Of a stretch of 64,000 bases of DNA, positions 19,527 to 28,614 are shown piece after piece. The position numbers were made by a program, and so were the translations under genes. Within the stretch, counting starts at the first letter, position 1; the number at the start of each line of letters is the position of its first letter. The notes beneath the pieces are model-generated. The model was given only the letters and a program-made list of their open reading frames with translations, had not been told where the DNA came from and did no database searches. The DNA comes from Pseudomonadota bacterium (lineage in GTDB: Bacteria > Pseudomonadota > Alphaproteobacteria > SP197): assembly GCA_039028155.1 (NCBI GenBank), contig JBCCIS010000015.1, forward strand, positions 1-64,000. Direction: 5' to 3'.

Positions 19527-20601
19527 CGCCCCCGCTATTGCCCCCCTGGCCGTTGCCGGAACCGCCGGCCTGATCGCCGGTAAAAATGTCGAGCTGGTCA
19601 CGCAAGGCGCGCGGCATGGCAAGTCCCAGATGGTCGAAACTTGCCTGGGTCAAAAGCCGGCCGCGCGGTGTGCGTTGCAGGAACCCCTGCTGAATCAGAA
19701 ACGGTTCGATCACGTCTTCCAAAGCATCCCGATGTTCGGAAAGCGCGGCCGCCACGGTCTCTACCCCCACCGGCCCACCGCCATAGTTCTCCGCAATGCA
19801 GGCCAAATAACGGCGATCCATGGCATCCAGGCCACATTTGTCCACATCGAGACGCTGCAGCGCCGCATCGGCGGCGGTGGCGTCGATGGTGTCGTGGCCG
19901 CCGACGGCGGCAAAATCGCGGACCCGGCGCAAGAGCCGGACCGCGACCCGGGGCGTCCCGCGCGCGCGCGTCGCGATCTCGCGTGCGCCGTCAGCACTCA
20001 GCGTCACGCCCAGCACCCGCGCGCCGCGCGACACCACGGTGGTCAGGTCGTCGGGGCCATAGAAGTTGAGGCGTAGCGGAATGCCGAAACGTTCGCGAAG
20101 CGGTGTGGTCAGAAGGCCTGAGCGGGTCGTCGCGCCGACCAGGGTGAACCGGGGCAGATCGATGCGCACGGAGCGCGCCGCCGGTCCCTCGCCGATAATG
20201 AGGTCGAGCTGATAGTCCTCCATGGCCGGATAGAGGACCTCTTCGACCGCCGGGTTCAGGCGGTGGATCTCGTCGATAAAGAGCACGTCGCGCTCTTCCA
20301 GATTGGTCAGAAGCGCGGCGAGATCGCCGGCGCGCGCGACCACCGGGCCGGACGTGGCGCGGAAGCCAACACCCATCTCGCGCGCGACAATTTGCGCCAG
20401 CGTCGTCTTGCCGAGGCCCGGCGGTCCGTGCAGCAGGACGTGATCGAGCGCCTCGCTCCGGCTGGCGGCGGCCTTTACGAAGACCCTCAGGTTGTCGCAG
20501 ACGTCGCGCTGGCCGATGAAGTCGGCGAGCGTCAGGGGGCGCAGCGAGCCGTCGAGATCGTCCTCGACCGCTTCGCCGTCGATGACACGTACGTCACTCA
20601 C
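19519..20601 (-). CDS. ruvB: Holliday junction branch-migration motor RuvB
   Basis: 360 residues. The AAA+ core has Walker [13 protein letters not shown], Walker [16 protein letters not shown], sensor 1 [18 protein letters not shown], and a C-terminal winged helix ([20 protein letters not shown]). It drives branch migration with RuvA. A low-complexity Gly/Asn tail ([16 protein letters not shown]) ends the protein. It overlaps ruvA by 4 bases. Confidence 0.98.
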   Translation of the reverse strand: MSDVRVIDGEAVEDDLDGSLRPLTLADFIGQRDVCDNLRVFVKAAASRSEALDHVLLHGPPGLGKTTLAQIVAREMGVGFRATSGPVVARAGDLAALLTNLEERDVLFIDEIHRLNPAVEEVLYPAMEDYQLDLIIGEGPAARSVRIDLPRFTLVGATTRSGLLTTPLRERFGIPLRLNFYGPDDLTTVVSRGARVLGVTLSADGAREIATRARGTPRVAVRLLRRVRDFAAVGGHDTIDATAADAALQRLDVDKCGLDAMDRRYLACIAENYGGGPVGVETVAAALSEHRDALEDVIEPFLIQQGFLQRTPRGRLLTQASFDHLGLAMPRALRDQLDIFTGDQAGGSGNGQGGNSGGDG

Positions 20602-21203
20602 CGCGCCAGTTCCTTCAGCCCGTCACGGATCAGGGTCTCTACGGCAGCCTTGTCGCCCAGTGTTTTGCGCGCGGCCGCGACGGCGCCGAAGGCCTCCGAC
20701 CGGCCGTAGCCCAGGTTGATCAGGGCCGAGACCGCGTCCGCGTCAGGGCCGGTCTCACCGGCCGGCACAGGTGCCAGGGCCGCGCCCGGCCCCATGCCGA
20801 TCTCGCCGACCTTATCCTTGAGCTCCGCCACGACGCGCTGCGCGAGTTTCGGCCCGACGCCCTGGGCGCGCGCCACCGCCGTCTTGTCCTGGGCAAGGAT
20901 CGCCTGGGTCAGTTCGTCAGCCGTGAGCGCGCTCAAAATCGCCAGCGCGACGCGGGCGCCAACGCCCTGGACGTTGAGCAGTGTTCGGAACCAGTCGCGC
21001 TCGCCGGTCTCGGCGAAGCCGTAGAGCTGCATCCGGTCGTCGCGAATGAAGGTCTCGACATAGGCACTGGCCGGTTCGCCCACCGATCCCAGGGCGCGCA
21101 GTGTCGAGGCCGAACAGGCGAGCTGATAGCCGACACCGCCGACGTCGATCAGCGCCCAATCATCGCCCAGGCTATCAATCACACCGGTCAGCTTGGCAAT
21201 CAC
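20598..21203 (-). CDS. ruvA: Holliday junction DNA-binding protein RuvA
   Basis: 201 residues, standard length. It has an N-terminal OB domain ([28 protein letters not shown]), the acidic-pin region and tandem HhH motifs ([38 protein letters not shown]). The C-terminal domain III ([19 protein letters not shown]) contacts RuvB. It overlaps ruvC and ruvB by 4 bases each. Confidence 0.97.
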   Translation of the reverse strand: MIAKLTGVIDSLGDDWALIDVGGVGYQLACSASTLRALGSVGEPASAYVETFIRDDRMQLYGFAETGERDWFRTLLNVQGVGARVALAILSALTADELTQAILAQDKTAVARAQGVGPKLAQRVVAELKDKVGEIGMGPGAALAPVPAGETGPDADAVSALINLGYGRSEAFGAVAAARKTLGDKAAVETLIRDGLKELAR

Positions 21204-21700
21204 GCGTGGACCTCCCGGCGTTGCGCCACGGCGGTCGCCGCGTGATGGGCGTGGCAGATGGCGACGGCGAGCGCGTCGGCGGCGTCTTCGCCGGCAATCG
21301 CCGCGCCGGGCAACAGGACCGAGATCATCATGCCGACCTGGCCCTTGTCAGCCTTGCCAGTGCCGACCACCGACTTCTTGACCAGCCGGGTCGCGTATTC
21401 GTGGACCGGCAGACCGGCCAGCGCCGGGGCCAGCAGCGCCGCGCCGCGCGCCAGGCCCAGCTTCAGCGTGGTGTCCGGATTCTTGTTGACGAAGGTCTCC
21501 TCGACGGCGGCTTCGCGGGGGCCGTGGGTGGCGAGGACCTCGTTAAGGCCTTCGAAGATGAAGCGCAGACGAACGGCCATGCTGCCGTCGCGCGGCGGAT
21601 CGATGGTGCCGTTGGCGACGTGGCTGAGCCGGTTGCCGTCGACGTCGATGACGCCCCAGCCGGTGTGGAGAAGACCTGGATCGATGCCCAGGAGGCGCAT
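21200..21700 (-). CDS. ruvC: Crossover junction endodeoxyribonuclease RuvC
   Basis: 166 residues from the ATG at 21700 ([19 protein letters not shown]). A GTG at 21715 overlapping the yebC stop (GTGA) would add five residues and is a real alternative. RNase-H-fold resolvase: catalytic acids are Asp7 (GIDPGL), Glu in [12 protein letters not shown], and the [15 protein letters not shown] cluster. It cleaves Holliday junctions delivered by RuvAB. Confidence 0.96.
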   Translation of the reverse strand: MRLLGIDPGLLHTGWGVIDVDGNRLSHVANGTIDPPRDGSMAVRLRFIFEGLNEVLATHGPREAAVEETFVNKNPDTTLKLGLARGAALLAPALAGLPVHEYATRLVKKSVVGTGKADKGQVGMMISVLLPGAAIAGEDAADALAVAICHAHHAATAVAQRREVHA

Positions 21701-21711
21701 CGATCCCGGGC

Positions 21712-22461
21712 TCACGCGACCAGGCGCTCCATGACGTCGTCCGCGATCTCGAAGTTCGCGGAGACGGACTGGACGTCGTCGTTGTCTTCCAGCGTGTCGA
21801 TCAGCTTCAAGAGACTGCCGGCCTTGTCCTCATCGACCTCGACCGTGTTCTGGGGCCGCCAGATGAGGCCGGCTTCCTGAGGTTCGCCGAACTGGTCGAC
21901 CAGCGCGTCGCTGACCTGGCCGAAATCGCCGGTGTCGCAGATGATCTCGTGGGTCTCGTCGTCAGACACGACATCGGTCGCGCCGGCCTCGAGCGCCGCC
22001 TCGAACACGGTATCGGCATCGGCGACGCCCGCTGAGAACACGACATGGCCGATGCGGTCGAACATAAAGGCGACGCTGTTCGTCTCGCCCAGCGAGCCGT
22101 TGTGCTTGTTGAAGGCGGCGCGGACCTCCGGCGCGGTGCGGTTGCGGTTATCGGTCAGCGCCTCGACGATCAGCGCGACACCGCCCGGACCATACCCTTC
22201 GTAGCGGATTTCCTCATAATTGGCGTTGTCGTCGCCGCCGACCGCGCGTTTGATCGCGCGCTCAATCGCGTCCTTGCCCATGTTGACGGCGCGCGCGGCG
22301 GCAATCGCTGAACGCAGGCGCGGGTTGTGCTCGGGATCGGGCATGCCGGTTTTGGCGGCAACCGCGATCTCGCGCCCGACCTTGGTGAACTGTTTGGCCC
22401 GCTTGGCGTCCTGCGCGCCCTTACGGTGCTGGATGTTCTTCCATTTGGAATGGCCGGCCAT
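21712..22461 (-). CDS. yebC: YebC/PmpR-family protein
   Basis: 249 residues from the ATG at 22461 ([20 protein letters not shown]), the canonical family start. The 29 extra upstream codons are not conserved in kind. Markers are [10 protein letters not shown]-like [37 protein letters not shown] and [19 protein letters not shown]. The family was described as DNA-binding regulators. More recent work places YebC proteins at the ribosome, easing translation of difficult motifs. It heads the ruvCAB string, with a perfect dyad 58 bases upstream. Confidence 0.95.
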   Translation of the reverse strand: MAGHSKWKNIQHRKGAQDAKRAKQFTKVGREIAVAAKTGMPDPEHNPRLRSAIAAARAVNMGKDAIERAIKRAVGGDDNANYEEIRYEGYGPGGVALIVEALTDNRNRTAPEVRAAFNKHNGSLGETNSVAFMFDRIGHVVFSAGVADADTVFEAALEAGATDVVSDDETHEIICDTGDFGQVSDALVDQFGEPQEAGLIWRPQNTVEVDEDKAGSLLKLIDTLEDNDDVQSVSANFEIADDVMERLVA

Positions 22462-22518
22462 GGCGTCCTCAAACCCTCTCGTAGCTTCACCAGATATCGC
22501 GGCCCGCTGCAAAGCACA

Positions 22519-22535
22519 ATACCACATCGTGGTAT
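22519..22535. promoter_or_regulatory. Perfect dyad upstream of yebC
   Basis: ATACCAC-ATC-GTGGTAT, 7-bp arms around a 3-base centre, lies 58 bases before the yebC ATG in an otherwise empty gap. It is a likely operator or part of the promoter region for the yebC-ruvCAB genes. The binding protein is unknown. Confidence 0.45.
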
Positions 22536-22562
22536 GACACGGGGCCATTTGCGCCGATTTGC

Positions 22563-22594
22563 TGGGGATATCGCGCCTTCGCGCGGTTCCCAGA
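22563..22594 (-). terminator. Stem-loop past the LysR gene stop
   Basis: Outer CTGGG/CCCAG and inner CGCGC/GCGCG arms around the 4-base loop CTTC (plus-strand reading) lie 15 bases beyond the LysR stop. No T-run follows on the minus strand, so this is a weak or Rho-assisted terminator at best. Confidence 0.4.
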
Positions 22595-22608
22595 GGAGCG
22601 GATCAGCC

Positions 22609-23508
22609 TCATGCCACCCGCCCGGTCTTCAGATAGTCGACAAACAGGCGGAACACCGTGAGCCGCGTGCTCTCCCTGGGGAAATATAGGAAGAAGCCCG
22701 GACGCTCAACGACATGCTCATCGAGCACGCTTTCCAAGGCGCCGGACGCCAGTTCGTCTGCGATGTTGTCTTCGAACAGCCAGCACAGGCCCAAGCCCTG
22801 TTTGGCGGCCTCGATCTGGGCGGTCGTCGAGTCGACGATCAGGCTGCTGGGAACGTCGACGGCGTAGATGCCGTCGGGACCCTGGAACTGCCATTCGGCG
22901 AACTGCTTTGATCCGATGTAGCGGTAGCGGATGCACTTGTGATGCAGTAGGTCGCGCGGCTCCTTCGGCCGGCCATGGCGGTCCAGATAGCCGGGCGAGG
23001 CGAAATAGATCTCCTTCTGCGGCGGCGTCAGGCGTACGGCGACCATGGTGTCGTGGATCAGATGCCCCATGCGCACGCCGGCGTGGAACCCCTCGCTGAC
23101 GATATCGACGAACCCTTCGTTGAACGAGAACTCCAGCTCGACATCGGGATAGGCCTCGCGGAAGGCCGCCAGCCGCTTGACCAGGGAAAGCTGGAAGGCG
23201 GCGAAGGCGACGGTGACGCGGATCGTGCCCTTGGTCGCCTTGCCGATACCGCGCGCCTCCTCCAGCGCCTCGCTGATCTCGGCCATGGCCGGCTGGGCGC
23301 GGCGCAGCAGCTGACGCCCGGCGTCGGTCAGCTTCACCGATCGCGTGGTGCGGGCAAAGACACTCACGCCAATCTGCTCCTCCAGCGCCTTGAGTTGGAG
23401 ACTGACAGCCGGTGGCTGGACGCCGAGCGCCGCAGCGGCCGCGCGCAGGGAACCGTGCTCGGCAACCGCCAGAAAGGTCTCCAGGCCGCGGATGGGCATC
23501 TCAGGCAT
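22609..23508 (-). CDS. LysR-family transcriptional regulator
   Basis: 299 residues from the ATG at 23508; the open frame begins with a TTG four codons earlier, and MPIRGLETF at 23499 is also possible. The winged helix is LETFLAVAEHGSLRAAAAALGVQPPAVSLQLKALEEQIGVSVFART (residues 8-53), followed by a substrate-binding-fold effector domain. It is divergent from the GFA-EamA pair, which it probably controls. Direct repeats TGAAGTT occur in the intergenic region. The ligand is unknown. Confidence 0.93.
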   Translation of the reverse strand: MPEMPIRGLETFLAVAEHGSLRAAAAALGVQPPAVSLQLKALEEQIGVSVFARTTRSVKLTDAGRQLLRRAQPAMAEISEALEEARGIGKATKGTIRVTVAFAAFQLSLVKRLAAFREAYPDVELEFSFNEGFVDIVSEGFHAGVRMGHLIHDTMVAVRLTPPQKEIYFASPGYLDRHGRPKEPRDLLHHKCIRYRYIGSKQFAEWQFQGPDGIYAVDVPSSLIVDSTTAQIEAAKQGLGLCWLFEDNIADELASGALESVLDEHVVERPGFFLYFPRESTRLTVFRLFVDYLKTGRVA

Positions 23509-23510
23509 TA

Positions 23511-23547
23511 TGAAGTTCAACTTACTTCTGAAGTTAGATTATGAAGA
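23511..23547. promoter_or_regulatory. Repeats between the divergent LysR and GFA genes
   Basis: TGAAGTT at 23511-23517 and 23529-23535, with TGAAG again near 23541, plus an AACTT/AAGTT dyad (23519-23535). LysR regulators bind imperfect T-N11-A dyads in such divergent spacers, so this is the probable operator. It overlaps the start region of the LysR gene, as is common for autoregulation. Confidence 0.45.
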
Positions 23548-23612
23548 CTACACGAATTAATCGGTCTGATCTATCTGGATTCTGGAGACCACGAGCGAAG
23601 GGGCCGACGACG

Positions 23613-24062
23613 ATGACGAGACGACACACGGGCGCCTGCCAGTGCGGCGCGGTGACCTATGAGGCCCTGGGCGATCCGATCATGATCTTCGCCTGCCACT
23701 GCACGATCTGCCAGCGCCAGTCGGGCGCGGCGTTCGGCATGGCGGTGGTCTTCGATGGCGGCGATTTCACGCTGGCGGGCAAGCCACCAGCCCATTTCGT
23801 CAGGCCCGGCCACGGCCGCGACTTCCGCTGCTACTTTTGCCCGGATTGCGGCACCCGGATCTATCACCAGTGGTTCACGGATGAAGGCGACTATCCGTTC
23901 CTGAGCGTCAAGCCGGGCACCCTGGATGATACGAGCTGGGTCGAGCCGGGCTGCCATGTCTGGACGCGGCACGCGCAGCCGTGGATGCGGTTCGGTGCGG
24001 ACGAGGTGGTGTTCGCCGATCAGCCGCCTCTCGATCAAATGCCGAAGTTCGCCGAGCGATGA
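23613..24062 (+). CDS. GFA-family zinc protein (CENP-V/GFA fold)
   Basis: 149 residues from the ATG at 23613. The frame starts at 23541, but the extra residues (NRSDLSGFWRPRAKGP) look non-conserved. Zinc-binding cysteines are visible in HTGACQCGAVTYEA, FACHCTICQRQSGA and FCPDCGTRIYH. The family is named for glutathione-dependent formaldehyde activation, though most members have no proven activity. Its stop overlaps the EamA start by 4 bases (24059-24062), so the two are co-translated. Confidence 0.9.
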   Translation: MTRRHTGACQCGAVTYEALGDPIMIFACHCTICQRQSGAAFGMAVVFDGGDFTLAGKPPAHFVRPGHGRDFRCYFCPDCGTRIYHQWFTDEGDYPFLSVKPGTLDDTSWVEPGCHVWTRHAQPWMRFGADEVVFADQPPLDQMPKFAER

Positions 24063-25006
24063 ACGCGGTGGATAACGCGCGCCCTGACCGGATCGCGCTG
24101 GGCGTCGTCACCATGACGGCGACGGCACTGGGCCTCGCCTTTTCCGACGCCATGGTGAAGTTGTTGAGTGCCGATTTTTCGGTCTGGCAGGTCTTTACCG
24201 CCCGCGCGTTCGTCGCGGTGCCGTTGCTGGCCGTGCTGGTCATGTGGGGCGGTGGCTGGCGCGCGCTCATACCGCGCGCGGCCGGATGGGTGGTTCTGCG
24301 CAGCCTCTGCCTGATGGCGATGTGGCTTTGTTTCTATACCGCCCTGCCCTTGCTGAACCTGGCGGTCGCGGCGGCCGGCTACTACACCGGCCCGCTCTTC
24401 ATCACGCTCTTCTCGGCGCTTCTGATCGGCGAGGCGGTCGGCATGAAACGCTGGGTCGCCATCGCCATCGGCTTCGCCGGCGTGCTCGTCATCCTGCGGC
24501 CCGGTACCGACGATTTCAGCGCGGTGGCGCTTTTGCCGGTGCTGGCCGCCGTCTTTTACGCGCTCGCCGCCGTCATCACGCGCGCGAAGTGCACCGAAGA
24601 CAGCCCGCTGGTCCTGGCGTTCGGCCTGAACGTCGCCTTTCTGGTGTTCGGGGTCGTCGGTTCGGTGGGCGTCCTGCTGTGGCAGCCCGTTGATGTCGAC
24701 GCCAACGCCTATCGCTTCATGCTGGCCGACTGGTCGCCGATGGGCCTAAGGGAATGGGCGATCATGGCCTTCCTGGCCGTGCTGATCGTCGCCGTCACCA
24801 CGGGCACGGCGACGGCCTATCAGTGCGCGCCCGGCGCCGTCATCGCCGCGTTCGACTACACCTACCTGGTCTTCGCCGCCCTGTTCAGCCTGGTGATCTT
24901 CTCAGCCCCGCTCGACCTCTTGACCGTCACCGGAATGGTCATGATCACCGGCGCCGGCCTGCTTGCCATCGCACCCGACAGGCTTTTGCGGCGCGTCAGG
25001 TCTTGA
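24059..25006 (+). CDS. EamA/DMT-superfamily transporter
   Basis: 315 residues with ten predicted TM helices in two EamA repeats, e.g. VFTARAFVAVPLLAVLVMWGG, PLFITLFSALLIGEAVGMKRWVAIAIGFAGVLVILRPG, and the second-half AFDYTYLVFAALFSLVIFS. These carriers export amino acids or metabolites, or import osmolytes. The ATG at 24059 overlaps the GFA stop. It ends 11 bases inside the convergent DUF1192 gene. The substrate is unknown. It is not close in sequence to the EamA protein at 33848 beyond the fold. Confidence 0.9.
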   Translation: MNAVDNARPDRIALGVVTMTATALGLAFSDAMVKLLSADFSVWQVFTARAFVAVPLLAVLVMWGGGWRALIPRAAGWVVLRSLCLMAMWLCFYTALPLLNLAVAAAGYYTGPLFITLFSALLIGEAVGMKRWVAIAIGFAGVLVILRPGTDDFSAVALLPVLAAVFYALAAVITRAKCTEDSPLVLAFGLNVAFLVFGVVGSVGVLLWQPVDVDANAYRFMLADWSPMGLREWAIMAFLAVLIVAVTTGTATAYQCAPGAVIAAFDYTYLVFAALFSLVIFSAPLDLLTVTGMVMITGAGLLAIAPDRLLRRVRS

Positions 25007-25178
25007 AGACGGAGTCCGCCGACGCGCGCGCCGACTGTTTGCTGGCGATCATCGCTTCAGCCCGTTTGATCTCGGCCTCCAGTTCGGCGACGTAATCGCC
25101 GAGCGCCTCGATCGACATGCCCTCCAGCTCCTTGACCGTGGGTTTGGGCCGGAGCGGTTCGAGATCGTCGGTGTCCAT
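24996..25178 (-). CDS. DUF1192 small protein
   Basis: 60-residue protein beginning MDTDDLEPLRPKP with a short coiled coil (LGDYVAELEAEIKRAEAMIASKQ). This is the DUF1192 signature restricted largely to alphaproteobacteria. Function is unknown. It is convergent with the EamA gene (11-base overlap) and divergent from the quinone oxidoreductase at 25265. Such positions beside oxidoreductase genes are common for this family. Confidence 0.9.
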   Translation of the reverse strand: MDTDDLEPLRPKPTVKELEGMSIEALGDYVAELEAEIKRAEAMIASKQSARASADSVFKT

Positions 25179-25264
25179 CGCAAAGAACTCCGTCGTGCAG
25201 CGTGGCTGTAGTATAGGAGGCCCTCGTCACGCCGCAACGCCACGACAACTGACAGGAGACCGCC

Positions 25265-26266
25265 ATGGCCAGCACCATCCCGAGCCAGATGACCGTGATC
25301 GAGTATGACGGCGCCGGCGGGCCCGAGGTCATCAAGACGGCGTCGCGGGATGTGCCGCAACCGGATGTCGGCGAGGTGCTGGTCAAGGTCCATGCCGCCG
25401 GCGTCAACCGGCCGGACGTGCTGCAGCGCCTGGGCGGTTATCCGCCGCCGCCGGGCGCCAGCGACATCCCGGGCCTGGAGGTCGCGGGCGAGGTCGTGGC
25501 GCTGGGTCCTGACGCCGACCGTTGGACGATCGGGGATCAGGTCATGGCGCTGGTCACCGGCGGCGGCTATGCCGAGTACTGCGCCGTGCCGCAACCCCAG
25601 GCGCTCCCCATACCCGTGAGTCTTTCCATGGCCGAGGCGGCAGGCGTGCCGGAGACCTTCTTCACCGTCTGGACGAATGTCTTTCAGCGCGGCCGGCTTC
25701 AGGCCGGCGAACGTTTCCTGGTGCATGGCGGGGCGAGCGGCATCGGCACGACAGCGATCCAGCTTGCCGAGGCGCGCGGCGCCCGCGTCTTCGCCACGGC
25801 CGGCGACGACGAACGCTGCCGCGCCTGCGAAGAACTCGGCGCCGAACGGGCCATCAACTATCGCGACGAAGATTTCGTCGAGGTCTTGAACGAAGTGACC
25901 GGCGGCCAGGGTATCGACGTCATCCTGGACATGGTCGGCGGCGACTACATCGCCAAGAACCTGAAGCTGCTCGCGATGGAAGGCCGCATCGTCTTCATCG
26001 CCTTCCTGGGCGGCTCGAAGGCCGAGATCAACTTCGCGCCCTTGATGATGAAACGCGGCACCATCACCGGCTCGACGCTGCGCGCCCAAAGCGTCGAGGC
26101 GAAAGGCCAAATCGCCGAGGAGTTGTCGCGCGAGGTCCTGCCCTTGCTCGAGACCGGCCGGGTCAAGCCGATCGTCCACGCCACCTACCCGCTGGCCGAA
26201 GCCGCAGACGCCCACCGCGCCATCGACGACGCCCATGTCGGCAAGATCGTGCTGACCATGGACTGA
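25265..26266 (+). CDS. NAD(P)H:quinone oxidoreductase, PIG3 type
   Basis: 333-residue zinc-free MDR enzyme. It has the N-terminal catalytic fold (VHAAGVNRPDVLQRLGGYPPP), then nucleotide binding by FLVHGGASGIGTTAIQLAEA and the PIG3-type SPLGGS-like IAFLGGSKAEINFAPLMMKR. Members reduce quinones or enones with NADPH. The start is supported by CAGGAG six bases before the ATG. It is convergent with the GNAT gene at 26269 with a 2-base gap. The substrate is unknown. Confidence 0.9.
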   Translation: MASTIPSQMTVIEYDGAGGPEVIKTASRDVPQPDVGEVLVKVHAAGVNRPDVLQRLGGYPPPPGASDIPGLEVAGEVVALGPDADRWTIGDQVMALVTGGGYAEYCAVPQPQALPIPVSLSMAEAAGVPETFFTVWTNVFQRGRLQAGERFLVHGGASGIGTTAIQLAEARGARVFATAGDDERCRACEELGAERAINYRDEDFVEVLNEVTGGQGIDVILDMVGGDYIAKNLKLLAMEGRIVFIAFLGGSKAEINFAPLMMKRGTITGSTLRAQSVEAKGQIAEELSREVLPLLETGRVKPIVHATYPLAEAADAHRAIDDAHVGKIVLTMD

Positions 26267-26268
26267 CG

Positions 26269-26739
26269 CTACCGCTCCAGATCCTTCGCCATGTAGACGC
26301 GGGGGAAACCGCGTTCGGTGCGGCGGTCGGTCTCGACATAGCCGCGGCGAGCGTAGATCTCGATGTTTTCGGTCATCATATGGTGGGTGTAGAGGTCGAG
26401 GCGGGCGTAGCCGCGCCGGGCGGCCTCGGCCTCGGCGAAATCCATCAGGCGGCGGCCCAGGCCCGAACCCTGGGCTTCCGGCGCGACGGCGATGTTGTCG
26501 AAGAGGATCGTGCCGTCCTGCTTTTCGATCAGGACGACGACCCCGCCGATTGTCCCGCCAGGCGCCCCACCGTCGCGGGCGACATGGACGATGTGATCGG
26601 CGATGACCGCCGCGTAGTCGTCCAGCATCGGCCCCGGTTTCGTGCCGATCCGCGCGATGTAGGGGGTGTAGGCGGCAGCCACCACGGCTGCGACGGCAGG
26701 TGCGTCTTCCAATAGGGCGGGCGTCAGGGTCCAGGACAT
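26269..26739 (-). CDS. GNAT-family N-acetyltransferase
   Basis: 156 residues from the ATG at 26739 (MSWTLTPALLEDAPAVAAVV); the frame extends to 26769. The acetyl-CoA loop is VAPEAQGSGLGRRLMDFAEAEA, and the C-terminal YTHHMMTENIEIYARRGYVET resembles single-domain GNATs acting on small molecules or antibiotics. The substrate is unknown. It is divergent from trcR. Confidence 0.9.
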   Translation of the reverse strand: MSWTLTPALLEDAPAVAAVVAAAYTPYIARIGTKPGPMLDDYAAVIADHIVHVARDGGAPGGTIGGVVVLIEKQDGTILFDNIAVAPEAQGSGLGRRLMDFAEAEAARRGYARLDLYTHHMMTENIEIYARRGYVETDRRTERGFPRVYMAKDLER

Positions 26740-26882
26740 GGCCCCAAGCCTATGCCGGAAGCGTGACATCGGCCATGGCCGCCATGGTTGTCACCGGCCC
26801 GCCTGTCGACTAAGTATCAGAGAGCATTCAGAGACTGCTGCTTTGTGGCCTGGCCAGCGGCGGCCTCACTTAAGGAGATATC

Positions 26883-27491
26883 ATGGTTCAACTGCTGATG
26901 CCCCAGGCGACCGCTGTCTGGTTGGTCGACAACACAACCCTGTCCTTCGGGCAGATCGCCGATTTCTGCGGCATGCACCCGCTGGAAATCCAGGCGATCG
27001 CCGATGGCGAGGTGGCCGTCAACATCGTCGGCCAGGACCCTGTGACCGGCGGCCAGTTGACGCCGGAAGAGGTCGAGCGCTGCGAAAAGGACCCCGACGC
27101 GCGCCTTGAGATGCGCCTGCGCGAGGATCTGCCCCAGCCCAAGCAGACCAAGAGCCGCTACACCCCGGTCTCCAAGCGCCAGGACAAGCCCGACGCGATC
27201 GAGTTCCTGGTGCGCCGGTTCCCACAGCTATCCGACGCCCAGATCATGCGCCTGGTCGGCACCACCAAGCAGACCATCAACGCGGTGCGCGAGCACACCC
27301 ACAAGAACAGCGCCAATATCGTGCCCAAGGATCCGGTGCTGCTGGGGCTTTGCACGCGCGACAAGCTGAACACGGAAATTGAGAAGGCGAACGCGAAGGT
27401 CCGGGCCAAGGAATCGGCCATGGAAAAGGCGCGCGCCGAACTGGCCGCCCGCGACGAGGCCGAGATCCAGGCCGGCGACGTTTCGTCCTAG
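26883..27491 (+). CDS. trcR: TrcR/DUF1013 cell-cycle transcriptional regulator
   Basis: 202 residues of the DUF1013 family, conserved in alphaproteobacteria. Markers are MVQLLMPQATAVWLVDNTTLSFGQIADFCGMHPLEIQAIADGE (an HTH-like N-terminus), PDAIEFLVRRFPQLSDAQIMRLVGTTKQTI and an AKESAMEKARAELAA coiled tail. In Sinorhizobium and Brucella this protein has been reported as an essential cell-cycle regulator acting with RNA polymerase. A strong AAGGAGAT lies 5 bases before the ATG. The first SABATH-like gene starts 13 bases after its stop, so they probably share a transcript. Confidence 0.9.
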   Translation: MVQLLMPQATAVWLVDNTTLSFGQIADFCGMHPLEIQAIADGEVAVNIVGQDPVTGGQLTPEEVERCEKDPDARLEMRLREDLPQPKQTKSRYTPVSKRQDKPDAIEFLVRRFPQLSDAQIMRLVGTTKQTINAVREHTHKNSANIVPKDPVLLGLCTRDKLNTEIEKANAKVRAKESAMEKARAELAARDEAEIQAGDVSS

Positions 27492-27504
27492 AGGCGCCGA
27501 CAGC

Positions 27505-28614
27505 ATGGCCGGCCCAGAAAAGGACGGCCAGGCCCCTGCCACCGACGGCATGGGCGGCAGGGGTTACTACGACAGCCATTCCGGTGCACAAAAGGATGGT
27601 ATCCGCAGCCAGGAGGCGCGGCTGCGTGATGCCGCGCGCGCGCTTGACCTGAGCGGCCCGGAGCTGCGCATCATCGACTACGGCTGCGGGCCCGGTCGCA
27701 ATTCCATGACCGCGTTTCACACAGTGCTGGACGAAGTGCGCCAACGCCGGCCCGATATCGCGGTCGTCGCCATGCACAACGATCAGATCGGCAACGACTG
27801 GAACGACCTCTTCGCCAACGTGCGCGGCCCCGACGGTTACCTCAACGACATCGAGAGCATTCGCGTCGAGGCGGCCGTTGGCAGTTTCTTTGGTCCCGTC
27901 GCCAGCGCGGGCGTCATCGACTTCGCCATGTCGTTCGCGGCGGCCCACTGGCTGGCGAGCGCGGTGCGCATGCCGTCGCCCGGCAGCTTGTTCTATTGCG
28001 ATCTGCCGGAACCGGCGAAAAGCGAGATCGCGGCCATGGCGGCGCGCGACTGGACGGCGTTTGTGACGCAGCGCGCCCGCGAAATGAAACCGGGCGCCAT
28101 GCTGGTCATGGATGTGTTGTCGGCCGTTCCCGATGCCGGCGACCCAAGCGGCGTGGCGGCGGCGGCTGCCGGACTCTATCGCGCCATAGGAGCGGTCGCC
28201 GAAGGCCTCGCCGATGACGGTCAGATCGCCAAAGACGTGCTCGATGACTTCATCTTCCCTGTCTACTTTCCCCTTTCCGACGAGATCGCTGCACCGCTGG
28301 AACGAGACGGCACACTGAAAGCCGCCTTCGAGGTCTTGGAACTTGCCAACGAGCTCTTGCCGATGCCGATAGAAGAGGCGTTGAAAAAGACAGGCGACGC
28401 GACGGCCTATGCCAAGGCTTATGTCGGGTTCGCCCGCGCGTTCTCTGAAGCGACGCTGACAGCGGGCCTGTTCACGCCGTCGACGTCGAATGAGGCGGAG
28501 GCGAAGGCACTGGCCGATGTCTTTTACGAGAGGCTCGAAACGCTGTTCGCGAATGAACCGGATAAACACGGCTTCGCCCACCGCGTCGCCACCTTGGTGA
28601 TGAGGCGACGATGA
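27505..28614 (+). CDS. SABATH-like SAM-dependent carboxyl methyltransferase, copy 1
   Basis: 369 residues from the ATG at 27505. It reads like the plant SABATH fold (salicylate/jasmonate/IAA methyltransferases, Pfam Methyltransf_7). M16-G-G-x-G20 and YYDSHSxxQ29 match MxGGxGxxSYAxNSxxQ. Motif I is IDYGCGPGRNSM (57-68). HNDQIGNDWNDLF (91-103) matches the NDLPxNDFNxLF block, GSFF (126-129) follows, and AHWL (147-150) matches the substrate-clamping SLHWLS. FIFPVYFP matches the C-terminal FNxPxYxPS. These enzymes methylate a carboxylate using S-adenosylmethionine. The substrate is unknown. It overlaps copy 2 by 4 bases. Confidence 0.85.
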   Translation: MAGPEKDGQAPATDGMGGRGYYDSHSGAQKDGIRSQEARLRDAARALDLSGPELRIIDYGCGPGRNSMTAFHTVLDEVRQRRPDIAVVAMHNDQIGNDWNDLFANVRGPDGYLNDIESIRVEAAVGSFFGPVASAGVIDFAMSFAAAHWLASAVRMPSPGSLFYCDLPEPAKSEIAAMAARDWTAFVTQRAREMKPGAMLVMDVLSAVPDAGDPSGVAAAAAGLYRAIGAVAEGLADDGQIAKDVLDDFIFPVYFPLSDEIAAPLERDGTLKAAFEVLELANELLPMPIEEALKKTGDATAYAKAYVGFARAFSEATLTAGLFTPSTSNEAEAKALADVFYERLETLFANEPDKHGFAHRVATLVMRRR

